Positions 38,616-46,111 of a DNA stretch of 64,000 bases are shown piece after piece. How positions within the stretch are numbered: position 1 is the first letter of the stretch; each line of letters starts with the position of its first letter. Below the pieces are notes generated by a model. That model had not been told where the DNA came from, ran no database searches, and worked only from the letters and a program-made list of their open reading frames with translations. A program made the translations under genes and the position numbers. The stretch comes from an uncultured Wenzhouxiangella sp. (GTDB lineage: Bacteria > Pseudomonadota > Gammaproteobacteria > Xanthomonadales > Wenzhouxiangellaceae). The stretch is taken from contig CAJXNL010000002.1 in the NCBI GenBank assembly GCA_913057195.1, positions 108,307 to 172,306 of the forward strand, in the 5' to 3' direction.

Positions 38616-41039
38616 ATGAAAGGGAGCCAACCTTTGCGAATCATTCTATTCACAATAGGACTAATCTTAAGTGTGTCAGCACACGCGGACTCCCCATGGA
38701 CTTTCACCGATGAATATAGCATCCCATTAGCTGAGGGTGCACGTGAACGCCTGCAAACAGACTACTACGAGCTTGGCCAATGGAACGTGCTCACTGGCAT
38801 GACAAAAGAGAAACATGGCGAATGGATTTATGGTGGCAAAGTCAATGGCCCCGGGACCTACAATATAGACGCCCACAAAGCGGGTGTGGGAGACTTTAAC
38901 GGTGATTCCGCGCAGGACATGTTGATCAATTGGACTATTTTTCCCAACCTGAGTAGCCGCGCACCTGTAGCGCCCTCGGTACTGATCAATCGAGATGGGG
39001 AGCTAGAACTTTCATCAGAAATCTGGGCCACCGAACCACCATCCAGAATGGTCTCATACAAAGTTGGCGTCGCAGACTTCAATCTTGATGGTAGCGATGA
39101 TGTAGTGCTCGGTTCTTTTGGTATCGGTGAGGAGCTCCCAGACGGAACAGAGAATTGGGTCCCCGAGCGTATTTCTCTGTTAATCAGTGAGAATGGCCAG
39201 CTTGCTGATTATTCAGATCAGATTGAAGGACAGGAAAACTCTCCACTGGCGAGTTTTGGCTTCGCCCATGATCTGGCCGTTGGAGATGTAAATGGGGACG
39301 GGAATCAAGATTTTTACCAAGGTAGGCATCTATTCATTGGTGACGGAACCGGTCGATTTACATTCAGGGATGATCTTGCTCCCGTGGAGGCCGGTATAGG
39401 CGTGCATAGCTCTTGGGCAATGTCCAGCGCTATTGGTGACTTGGACAACGACGGAGTTGATGATCTGGTGATTGGTCTTGCTGACGGTCAGCCACCTGAA
39501 GTGGCGCTCAGCGGGTGGATTTTCTTAAGTGATGGCGCGAATGATCTCTCCAACGCGAGAAAAATTCCTTTGCCTGACGGCCGTTATGGACTTCTGAATA
39601 CCAAGCACAATAGCATGGAAATTGCGGATGTGACTGGTAACGGATGGAACGACATTTTAATCGGCCAGACCAAAGCGGACCCTTATTATGAGGGTCGCCA
39701 ACTCCAACTACTGGCAAACAAAGGCGGTGGTGTCTTCGTCGATGAAACAGATCTTCGCTTATCCGAAGGAATTAGACTGAATGCCCACGGAGAGGGAATC
39801 ACATTCATCATGGACATCAATGGAGATGGCTATGTGGACATTGTTGATTCCGCAGGGGCGGGGCCAAAAGATGTTGGGCTTCTTGTAAACAATGGGCTGG
39901 GTTTTTTCGAACGAATACCGATGACGGAGCTGCCGATCGTACAGAATTACCATTTCGAGGGGCTAGAGGACTGGGAGGGTTTTGATTATGGAACTTCTCA
40001 AACTCTACAGATCTATCCCATCGATCTAGATGGAGATGGCATTGCTTCATTCGTAGTTCAAGTCAATGTACCCGCTGAATTTGCGCCAAATGATGGAGAC
40101 TACGACTTAACCCGACTGTACACTATCAGGCCGACTATGCCATTTAAGCCGGTTGCCAATCAGGAGCCCCAAGTCCCAGAAATACTCGGCGCTCTGTCAG
40201 GAAGTTGGTTTGACCCAACACGAAATGGTGAGGGCTTTGTACTTGACTTTAGCAAAAATCTCAGCGGCCCAGTGGCGACGGTTTATTGGTTTACTCACCG
40301 CAATGGGAAACCCTATTGGCTGATCGGCACCACTGAATACGACTCCGATGAGTTCTACGCCAGCGGACTTCTGAAATTCGATCTCTTCGAGGTCTCTGGG
40401 ACAGGCTTTGGAGATGAGTTTGATGCCAATGAGCTACGGCAAACCCTGCGCGGATCAATCAGTTTTCTCTTTAATGGATGTGACCACGCAGTCGCTTCAT
40501 GGGAAGCAGAAAACAGCTCTGATTTTTTTGAGTCTCCGACGCTGGCATATGACCTTGAGAGGATCACGCTTGGTCTGGACGGCGTACCATGCAGATCTGA
40601 TTCTGTTAGCCAACAAAGCAAGAAAGATAGGCGGCAGAGCATGGCTGGTGTATTGTCGGGTAGTTGGTACGACCCGGCCCGTGACGGAGAAGGTCTTGTC
40701 TTTGAATTCGCACAGAACAATAGCGGCCCTATTGCAACTGGATACTGGTTTACACATCGCGATGGTCAGCCGTATTGGATGATCGGAACGTCCGAATATG
40801 AAAGGGAAGAAAATGCCCTAGATCTGGAGTTTTTAGAGGTATCCGGAACAGGCTTTGGTGATAACTTTGACCCTAGCGCGGTTCGAACAAAGCCTTGGGG
40901 TCACGGCTCGTTTAGTTTCATTAACTGTTCTAATGCATTGGCAGGATGGAAGGCACTAAATGGCGAGGAGGGGGAACTCTCACTGAAGCGAATCACTCTT
41001 AGTCTGGATGGGGTTGAGTGTGAATCAGAATCAGAGTAG
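38616..41039 (+). CDS. Secreted FG-GAP/VCBS repeat protein with duplicated C-terminal domain
   Basis: An 807-residue protein with a signal peptide (cleavage near SAHADSP, residue 25). Residues about 85-480 hold a string of calcium-binding-type loops (DFNGDSAQD, DFNLDGSDD, DVNGDGNQD, DLDNDGVDD, DINGDGYVD, DLDGDGIAS) typical of FG-GAP/VCBS beta-propellers. The last 280 residues hold two copies of another unit, starting LSGSWFDPTRNGEG (about 525) and LSGSWYDPARDGEG (about 678). Each has YWFTHR(N/D)G(K/Q)PYW, GT(T/S)EY and FEVSGTGFGD-like blocks and ends LSLDGV.C. I do not know a name for this unit. Base composition and codon choice are AT-richer than the neighbours, suggesting acquisition. It may be extracellular or surface-bound; the ligand is unknown. 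Confidence 0.85.
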   Translation: MKGSQPLRIILFTIGLILSVSAHADSPWTFTDEYSIPLAEGARERLQTDYYELGQWNVLTGMTKEKHGEWIYGGKVNGPGTYNIDAHKAGVGDFNGDSAQDMLINWTIFPNLSSRAPVAPSVLINRDGELELSSEIWATEPPSRMVSYKVGVADFNLDGSDDVVLGSFGIGEELPDGTENWVPERISLLISENGQLADYSDQIEGQENSPLASFGFAHDLAVGDVNGDGNQDFYQGRHLFIGDGTGRFTFRDDLAPVEAGIGVHSSWAMSSAIGDLDNDGVDDLVIGLADGQPPEVALSGWIFLSDGANDLSNARKIPLPDGRYGLLNTKHNSMEIADVTGNGWNDILIGQTKADPYYEGRQLQLLANKGGGVFVDETDLRLSEGIRLNAHGEGITFIMDINGDGYVDIVDSAGAGPKDVGLLVNNGLGFFERIPMTELPIVQNYHFEGLEDWEGFDYGTSQTLQIYPIDLDGDGIASFVVQVNVPAEFAPNDGDYDLTRLYTIRPTMPFKPVANQEPQVPEILGALSGSWFDPTRNGEGFVLDFSKNLSGPVATVYWFTHRNGKPYWLIGTTEYDSDEFYASGLLKFDLFEVSGTGFGDEFDANELRQTLRGSISFLFNGCDHAVASWEAENSSDFFESPTLAYDLERITLGLDGVPCRSDSVSQQSKKDRRQSMAGVLSGSWYDPARDGEGLVFEFAQNNSGPIATGYWFTHRDGQPYWMIGTSEYEREENALDLEFLEVSGTGFGDNFDPSAVRTKPWGHGSFSFINCSNALAGWKALNGEEGELSLKRITLSLDGVECESESE

Positions 41040-41330
41040 TGGACAACATCAATATGGTCCAGAACGAGTGAAACCCTGATGATTTGCCAACCTCTTCAGT
41101 CAAAGTCCAACTCACCATGGATTACCTCAAAAAAGAGGCCTGTGGGCCCATCATCAGCATAGACGCCGTCGAGAGCGTCGTAACACTGACCGAGGTCTCC
41201 CATTATTACCCGGTGAGCATCCGGTCATGCGTTGAGTTGATAAGTCGCGGTGCCACAAGCGAACCCTAATCCTCTGTGGGCACCCGCTGCAGAGCGCAGC
41301 GCACCATCGTGCAACATTTAAACCTCTGGT
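41040..41330. other. Intergenic stretch without a recognised gene
   Basis: This 291-base region between the FG-GAP gene and the DUF427 gene has only a short ORF (41084-41269) without a ribosome site or recognisable protein. No RNA gene or repeat is evident. The composition returns gradually to that of the flanking chromosome, so it may contain the edge of the acquired segment. Confidence 0.4.
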
Positions 41331-41879
41331 TTACCAATGCTCAGTGCCGGGTTCACCTTTCCATGGCCCCACCAATTCCGAAGTCACCCAACCCCCGTAA
41401 TACCGACCCGCTTGAGCCGCCACAATCTCGTTGCCCACTTCACACTGCAACTTTTCGGGATAGCACGAGCACCAACCGGCAATAACTTCGGCCCCTGAGG
41501 CCGGTGTTGGATATGTCCAAACGGCGGCCTCGATGACCCCATTTGGCCCAATCACATCAAAATAATGCGCCACACCTTTCCACTCACAAAAAGTCTCGCG
41601 CGAGTTGGGTTTGAGGGCAGACCAATCAAAAGCTTGGGCGGGCAAATAGATTGCCGGTGGGCTGCCCGTTTCCAAAGCGCGTATGCATTGGTCACTTTGA
41701 GCCAAGATCTGCCCATCCACCCGCACCACCACCCAACGATCATCAGACACATAAGCCGGTGGCCTCGGGTAGTCCCAGACAGACTCCTGATTGGGGCCTG
41801 GCTCCACCGCAAAATCAGGCCGCGTTTGGCCTCGGTGTTGCCAGGAAGTGCCAAGCTTGTCTAGCTTTTTATTGTCCAT
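41331..41879 (-). CDS. DUF427 domain protein
   Basis: A 182-residue protein of the DUF427 family. VWDYPRPPAYV, then VRVDGQILAQSDQCIRALETGSPPAIYLP and the second block CEWKGVAHYFDV, AAVWTYPTPAS and IAGWCSCYPEKLQCEVG follow the family's usual order, in which a small beta domain of unknown role is found once or twice. The function is not established. Its start overlaps the end of the upstream homocysteine methyltransferase gene by 11 bases, so the two are coupled. The mature C-terminus is tryptophan- and glycine-rich. Confidence 0.82.
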   Translation of the reverse strand: MDNKKLDKLGTSWQHRGQTRPDFAVEPGPNQESVWDYPRPPAYVSDDRWVVVRVDGQILAQSDQCIRALETGSPPAIYLPAQAFDWSALKPNSRETFCEWKGVAHYFDVIGPNGVIEAAVWTYPTPASGAEVIAGWCSCYPEKLQCEVGNEIVAAQAGRYYGGWVTSELVGPWKGEPGTEHW

Positions 41880-42777
41880 TGATTCGACTCCTGAAGCATT
41901 GACTCAGCTCCTTGATGTGCTCGGGTCCAATTTCACAGCATCCACCGACAATGCTTGCCCCAGCATCCACCCAATCGGCTGCATACCGCGCGTACGCCTG
42001 AGGAGATAAGTCTTCCCGCTGGGTCAGACAATCCACCGTGCCCCCCGGCACCAGTGCCTCAATCGACTGGAACCCATTCCCATAGCCACCAAACGGCACG
42101 CCGAGCTTTGCCAGCTCATGCATAGAGGCACTGATCGCTTCAGGGGCAGAGCAGTTGACGAGCACCGCATCGGCACCGGCATCGACCGCTTTGGCGGCTG
42201 CTTCGATTAAAGGCTCTCCTGAACGCAACTGCGCGCCATCACCATCGGAGACGGTCAACGCCACCCAAACAGGCAGCCCGGTCAATTGAGCGGCCTCAGC
42301 CGCGGCGACAGCTTCACGTGTCAAAGACAACGTCTCGGCCAAAAATAGATCCACTCGTCTTGCCTGCGCCTCAACGATTCGCCGGTAGCTGTCCAAACAC
42401 GCTGAATGTCCAGGCGCGACGTCACTGTGATAGCTGGCGACAAGCGGCGGAAGACACCCCGCGATTTTGACATCGGGACAGCCACTGTGATTTCGCGCTT
42501 GGTGCGCCGCATCCAACGCGGTGGTGTGCAGAGTGTCAAACCACTCAGTGGCGCCGTCTCGTGCAAGCCGTTCTGGGGTGGCGGCATAGGTGTTGACGGT
42601 GAGGACCTGAGCGCCCGCCTCAATAAAATCTCGGTGAACGGCAACAACCAGTTCGGGCTCATCAAGCATGACCTGCGATGACCACAGAGGGGAGGCGGGC
42701 TTCGAGCTTCGACGACGAAGTTCCTGGCCCATGCCACCATCCAAAACAATGGGCTTGCCGTTGCTTAATGCGTCCAT
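41869..42777 (-). CDS. Homocysteine S-methyltransferase family protein
   Basis: A 302-residue TIM-barrel methyltransferase. It begins IVLDGGMGQELRRRS, contains VLTVNTYAATPERL and LVNCSAPEAI, and ends with SIVGGCCEIGPEHI. That end supplies the GGCC zinc-binding cysteines that activate homocysteine. MmuM-type enzymes use S-methylmethionine or related methyl donors to make methionine. The ATG at 42777 has GAGGG nine bases upstream; the track start 13 codons earlier is less likely. It shares an operon with the DUF427 gene. Upstream lies the terminator of tRNA-Asn, which isolates it from that transcript. Confidence 0.88.
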   Translation of the reverse strand: MDALSNGKPIVLDGGMGQELRRRSSKPASPLWSSQVMLDEPELVVAVHRDFIEAGAQVLTVNTYAATPERLARDGATEWFDTLHTTALDAAHQARNHSGCPDVKIAGCLPPLVASYHSDVAPGHSACLDSYRRIVEAQARRVDLFLAETLSLTREAVAAAEAAQLTGLPVWVALTVSDGDGAQLRSGEPLIEAAAKAVDAGADAVLVNCSAPEAISASMHELAKLGVPFGGYGNGFQSIEALVPGGTVDCLTQREDLSPQAYARYAADWVDAGASIVGGCCEIGPEHIKELSQCFRSRINGQ

Positions 42778-42860
42778 CGCTGCTGCCCTCAAAGGTGGCC
42801 CTATTGCTTCGAGCATCCTACAGCGGACTGCCTCATCGTCCCGTCAACACCGACCGATTA

Positions 42861-42900
42861 GAAAAACAAAAACGACAAAAGCACCCGCCATGGGGCGGGT
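42861..42900 (-). terminator. Rho-independent terminator of tRNA-Asn
   Basis: Read on the minus strand, ACCCGCC-CCAT-GGCGGGT forms a perfect 7-bp GC-rich stem with a 4-base loop (42883-42900), followed by GCTTTTGTCGTTTTTG. It starts 31 bases after the tRNA-Asn CCA end. This is the clearest intrinsic terminator in the window. Confidence 0.85.
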
Positions 42901-42930
42901 TGCACTTCGAGTGGAGCATTGGGATGGAGT

Positions 42931-43007
42931 TGGCTCCCCGGGTCGGACTCGAACCAACGACCTAGTGATTAACAGTCACCCGCTCTAACCAGCTGAGCTA
43001 CCGGGGA
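42931..43007 (-). tRNA. tRNA-Asn (anticodon GTT)
   Basis: A complete 77-base tRNA on the minus strand. The acceptor TCCCCGG pairs with CCGGGGA, followed by G and an encoded CCA. The D-arm is AGCTCAGCTGGTTAGAGC. The anticodon stem-loop GGTGA-CTGTTAA-TCACT has anticodon GTT, reading AAC and AAU. The T-arm is CGTTGGTTCGAGTCCGACC. It is a single-gene transcription unit with its own promoter and terminator. Confidence 0.97.
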
Positions 43008-43019
43008 ATCAAAACGCCT

Positions 43020-43048
43020 ATTATCTAACAGCTTGTCCGATGCGTCAA
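43020..43048 (-). promoter_or_regulatory. Promoter of tRNA-Asn
   Basis: On the minus strand, -35 TTGACG (43043-43048) and -10 GATAAT (43020-43025) are separated by exactly 17 bases, 12 bases before the tRNA 5' end. This is a strong sigma-70-type match and the best-defined promoter in the window. Confidence 0.8.
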
Positions 43049-43061
43049 GAAAGGGCCTGGG

Positions 43062-43256
43062 TCAATCCTCATCCGGCACCGTGCCAGCAGCGACGATCGC
43101 TGCCTCAATCACGCCTTCTTCTAAATAAAGCCCCTCGGACTCAGCGATTTCCATAAAGATGCTGACCAGCTCGGTGTGGCTCTCTGCTTGGCGCAGATTT
43201 TCTCGGTGTGTCGCATTATCTCGGATGACTTGGACCAATTCGTCGAGCTGACTCAT
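43062..43256 (-). CDS. Small Nif11-like protein
   Basis: A 64-residue acidic protein starting MSQLDELVQVIRDNATHRENLRQ, then ESHTELVSIFMEIAESEGLYLEEGVIEAAI. The pattern of a first helix, a central helix with a hydrophobic alanine/glutamate face and a Gly before the last helix resembles the Nif11 domain, found in nitrogen-fixation-associated proteins and as leader of some ribosomal peptide precursors. No cysteine-rich core follows and no maturation enzyme is nearby, so a RiPP role is unlikely. I use the ATG at 43256; the track extends to a TTG at 43313. The gene lies just upstream of the tRNA-Asn promoter, in the same orientation. Confidence 0.5.
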   Translation of the reverse strand: MSQLDELVQVIRDNATHRENLRQAESHTELVSIFMEIAESEGLYLEEGVIEAAIVAAGTVPDED

Positions 43257-43338
43257 CGCGTTGCCCAGAGCGCGGAAACTTTTGTAGTGTAACAAACTCA
43301 AAATCAATCTCAATGGTTCAATCAGGTATGCTGATCAT

Positions 43339-44190
43339 ATGAATCGTCTCTGTGCACACTCAAGCCTAAAACACCGACCTCCAAGGTCCACTCAGTTACG
43401 ACGGTGGCCCATTGCCAGCGTGATGCTGGGTTTGATTCTGACCGCACCGCTGTCGGCTGAGAAAAGCCAATTCACAACGCTGGAGGGCCAGGCGAGGGAC
43501 CCACAGACAGGAGAGGTCATCTATCAAGAGCGCCACTCTATGGCTCAAAATGCCAGCGGTCAGTGGGTCATGGAATCTGACTATTTAGCGCCCGACGGCT
43601 CACTGTTTGCAGAACGAACCGTCTCTTTCGATCCGAAGTATCCGCAGCGCCCAAATTATCGCTTAACCGATTACCGCGACGATTTTGAAGAGGGCGCAAC
43701 GACACTGGATGATGGGCGCGTAGAGCTGTTTCGAGTCGTTGATGGTGAACGCAAAAGCGAGATCATTCGCCCCTCTGAAGATATTCCGCTGGTCATCGAT
43801 GCCGGGTTCAGTGCCTTTATCGCCAGCCATTGGAGTGAACTGTTGGCCGGCCAAAGGCTGACGTTTGATTTCGCAAGTGCGGCGCGGTTGACCACCATTC
43901 CGTTTCGGCTCACACACGTCGAAACCATCAGTGATTCTGGCGGCAGTGATTCAGGTTCGTCTCGACAGCAAAAATTTAAGCTGGAGCCCAGCAACTGGTT
44001 TGTTCGCATGCTGGTCAGCCCCATTGTGCTCACCTACGCCAATGACACCCGTGCGTTGATTGGCTACAGTGGACTATCCAACATTCGAAAAGAGGGCGGG
44101 GGGAATCACAACGTCGACATTCGATTCCCCCCAGACCATCAATTTTCGATGCGCCAACTCCCATCCGGTTCGCGGCAAGCCGTGCCGTAG
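43339..44190 (+). CDS. Unknown exported protein
   Basis: A 283-residue protein that I do not recognise. An N-terminal signal peptide follows a basic stretch and ends near APLSAEKS (about residue 41). The mature part is rich in beta-strand-like segments (SGQWVMESDYLAPDGSLFAER, RLTDYRDDFEEG), with one central hydrophobic block (LVIDAGFSAFIASHW). It ends with a motif-like YSGLSNIRKEGGGNHNVDI. The general look is that of a periplasmic beta-structured lipid- or ligand-binding protein, which is only an impression. It is divergent from the Nif11-like gene and overlaps the convergent glycine-zipper gene by 52 bases. Confidence 0.7.
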   Translation: MNRLCAHSSLKHRPPRSTQLRRWPIASVMLGLILTAPLSAEKSQFTTLEGQARDPQTGEVIYQERHSMAQNASGQWVMESDYLAPDGSLFAERTVSFDPKYPQRPNYRLTDYRDDFEEGATTLDDGRVELFRVVDGERKSEIIRPSEDIPLVIDAGFSAFIASHWSELLAGQRLTFDFASAARLTTIPFRLTHVETISDSGGSDSGSSRQQKFKLEPSNWFVRMLVSPIVLTYANDTRALIGYSGLSNIRKEGGGNHNVDIRFPPDHQFSMRQLPSGSRQAVP

Positions 44191-44609
44191 ACTTGCTCAG
44201 TTCGCCCCCCGATTTGGGCGTCCATGGTGAATTCACGGCACGGCCCTTCGGCCGTTTCGGTGGTTTCGGTGGGGGTCACGGCGTATGTGTAGCCGGTGTC
44301 CGGGTTTTGCCACTGAGTGGCCACGCCGGTGCGCGTGGTCTCCATCGCAGTCGCCAATTTCATTCGGTCCAGCTCGTCCATTGAACGGCCCACCGAACCG
44401 CCGATGGCCATCCCAGCCATGGCCCCTGCAATCGTTGCCGCCGTTTGACCCCGACCATCGCCGACCTGGCTGCCGAGGATTCCGCCAAGGACGCCGCCGA
44501 TGATCATGCCCGCATCCTCGTTGGGCCCGGTGGTGGTGGCACACGCGGCCAGCACCAAGCTGGTCGCACCAATCGCAGTGGCTCTCCAACGTTTGATTCC
44601 TTGCCTCAT
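44139..44609 (-). CDS. Glycine-zipper outer-membrane lipoprotein (17 kDa antigen type)
   Basis: A 156-residue lipoprotein with lipobox LVLAACATT (cysteine near residue 23). The central glycine-zipper segment, GMIIGGVLGGILGSQVG followed by GAMAGMAIGGSVGRSMD, is typical of the rickettsial 17 kDa surface antigen family. The C-terminal half has CREFTMDAQIGGRTEQVYGTACREPDGSW, the matching conserved end. Members are small outer-membrane proteins of mostly unknown role. The 3' end overlaps the convergent unknown gene, so both coding frames share 52 bases. Confidence 0.85.
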   Translation of the reverse strand: MRQGIKRWRATAIGATSLVLAACATTTGPNEDAGMIIGGVLGGILGSQVGDGRGQTAATIAGAMAGMAIGGSVGRSMDELDRMKLATAMETTRTGVATQWQNPDTGYTYAVTPTETTETAEGPCREFTMDAQIGGRTEQVYGTACREPDGSWRIEN

Positions 44610-44679
44610 TGCCTGTCTCCTTTTGCTTACATTCAGTGGCCAGGCGGCAACTTCCCGCGCCGCTTTTTAGTTTGGACAA

Positions 44680-45291
44680 CTATTCTCCAAATTCGTCCTG
44701 ATAATCCAACATCGAAGCTTCAACAACCTTGGCCGCGTGCTCATGGCCATAAATCGTGTCCAAGGTCACGTTAGACGGCTCACCCGGCAACTGCTTGTAA
44801 GTCAAAAAATAGTGCCTCAACCGCTCAGCCAAGGAGTGGGGGAGTTCACTGATGTCTTGGGCATCACCCCACAAGCTGTCGTTTTCCAACACAGCGACAA
44901 TTTTGTCATCGGCCTCGCCATCATCAATCATTTGGAGGCCCCCAATCACTCGGACACTCAGCAGCACCTCAGAGCGGCTGATGGGTCGCTCGCTGAACAC
45001 GCAGATGTCCAAGGGATCGTGATCGCCCCCGCTGGCGTCCTCACAGAGTTTGCCGACGCGCTCACCACAGTAGGTCCGTGGGATAAACCCATACAATGTC
45101 GGGGGCTGGGACGAGGTCCTTTGAGGTCGATCGACACGCAAATAGCCGGTTTTTTTGTCAATTTCATATTTGACCGTGTCAAAGGGTGTGATCTCGATAT
45201 AGGCATGCACTCGATGCGGCGGTGCCTTGCCAAGATCCAAGCCATGCCAGGGGTGTGGACGCCAGCGGTAAAACGGTTGCGGAAATGCCAT
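44680..45291 (-). CDS. ppa: Inorganic pyrophosphatase (family I)
   Basis: A 203-residue soluble pyrophosphatase hydrolysing PPi to phosphate. The core has [27 protein letters not shown], the catalytic [10 protein letters not shown] and the downstream [11 protein letters not shown], giving the metal-binding aspartates. It is slightly longer than the classic 175-residue E. coli enzyme because of the N-terminus and C-terminal helices. A perfect minus-strand -10 TATAAT lies at 45332-45337, 40 bases before the ATG, without a good -35. It lies between the glycine-zipper gene and tpm, all on the minus strand. Confidence 0.93.
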   Translation of the reverse strand: MAFPQPFYRWRPHPWHGLDLGKAPPHRVHAYIEITPFDTVKYEIDKKTGYLRVDRPQRTSSQPPTLYGFIPRTYCGERVGKLCEDASGGDHDPLDICVFSERPISRSEVLLSVRVIGGLQMIDDGEADDKIVAVLENDSLWGDAQDISELPHSLAERLRHYFLTYKQLPGEPSNVTLDTIYGHEHAAKVVEASMLDYQDEFGE

Positions 45292-45363
45292 TCAAAAGCC
45301 CTTAAGTGATTGATATTCGGTTGAACTGACCATTATAGCGGCCCACAGCAGAGGTCCGGTCGT

Positions 45364-46023
45364 TTAAAGCCGCACAAACCGATAGACGCACTCGGTTAAA
45401 TGGGTGAGCCCTTTGGCTTGCATCCCAGGGTGGTGAGCCAACACGTCACGACGCGTCAAGACCTCACTTGCCCAGCCTGCGCTTTGAGAAATCTCTTGAC
45501 TTGTGACTGAGAAAGGCGGCCCATCCATCTGATTTTGTTCATATTCAAAGGTCACCACCAGCCCCGAGCCGCCGGGCGCGACCAACCCGTGAAGGTGGGT
45601 CAGATAAGCCGGGCGCATCGATGGAGGTAGGGCGATCAAAGCCGCGCGATCATAAAAAACATCAAAAGGCTGTTCGGAGGCGTAGCTGAAAAAATCGCCC
45701 GCCACCAGTGTGAGGCCATTGATTCGTGTCCAGCGGTGGCCTCGGCTCAGGGTGTCCCAGCGCGCAGCAGGCGTTTCACCGCCAGGCCACTCCGCCAAGA
45801 AAGCCGCCAAAGCTGAGGCATCCAACTCCACGCCGGTCACATGTCGATGGCGAGCGGCCAACCAATGTAGATCAACCGATTTGCCACACAAGGGGACAAG
45901 GACACGCGCCTCAGGGTCATGACTGACCGCTGACCAGTGCGCATCCAACGCCCAGTGGGGCTCAGGGCGGTGAAAGCCGATTTCCCCCAAGGCCCAGCGC
46001 TCATGCCAAAAAGCGGGATCCAT
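45364..46023 (-). CDS. tpm: Thiopurine S-methyltransferase
   Basis: A 219-residue SAM-dependent methyltransferase. It starts MDPAFWHERWALGEIGFH, then VLVPLCGKSVDLHWLA (SAM motif I), VTGVELDASALAAF and AGDFFSY. In bacteria TPMT also methylates selenite/tellurite species, which may be its natural role. I start at the ATG 46023, giving the conserved N-terminus; the track adds five residues. Upstream is an AT-rich 88 bases containing repeated TATACA/ATATAC strings, the probable promoter. Confidence 0.92.
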   Translation of the reverse strand: MDPAFWHERWALGEIGFHRPEPHWALDAHWSAVSHDPEARVLVPLCGKSVDLHWLAARHRHVTGVELDASALAAFLAEWPGGETPAARWDTLSRGHRWTRINGLTLVAGDFFSYASEQPFDVFYDRAALIALPPSMRPAYLTHLHGLVAPGGSGLVVTFEYEQNQMDGPPFSVTSQEISQSAGWASEVLTRRDVLAHHPGMQAKGLTHLTECVYRFVRL

Positions 46024-46111
46024 GCCTTGCCTACCCAATAGAATTATACATAATATACATTATGCGAACTCATGCCTGATTCTGAATCCATCCATCAGAC
46101 TGCGCCCGCCC

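Noticed and set aside
41084-41269. 61-residue ORF after the FG-GAP gene
   Set aside because: No ribosome-binding site, no recognisable sequence and poor coding character, so I treat the stretch as intergenic.
43062-43256. RiPP (Nif11 leader) biosynthetic cluster
   Set aside because: There is no cysteine-, serine- or threonine-rich core and no lanthionine synthetase, radical SAM or protease/transporter gene nearby.
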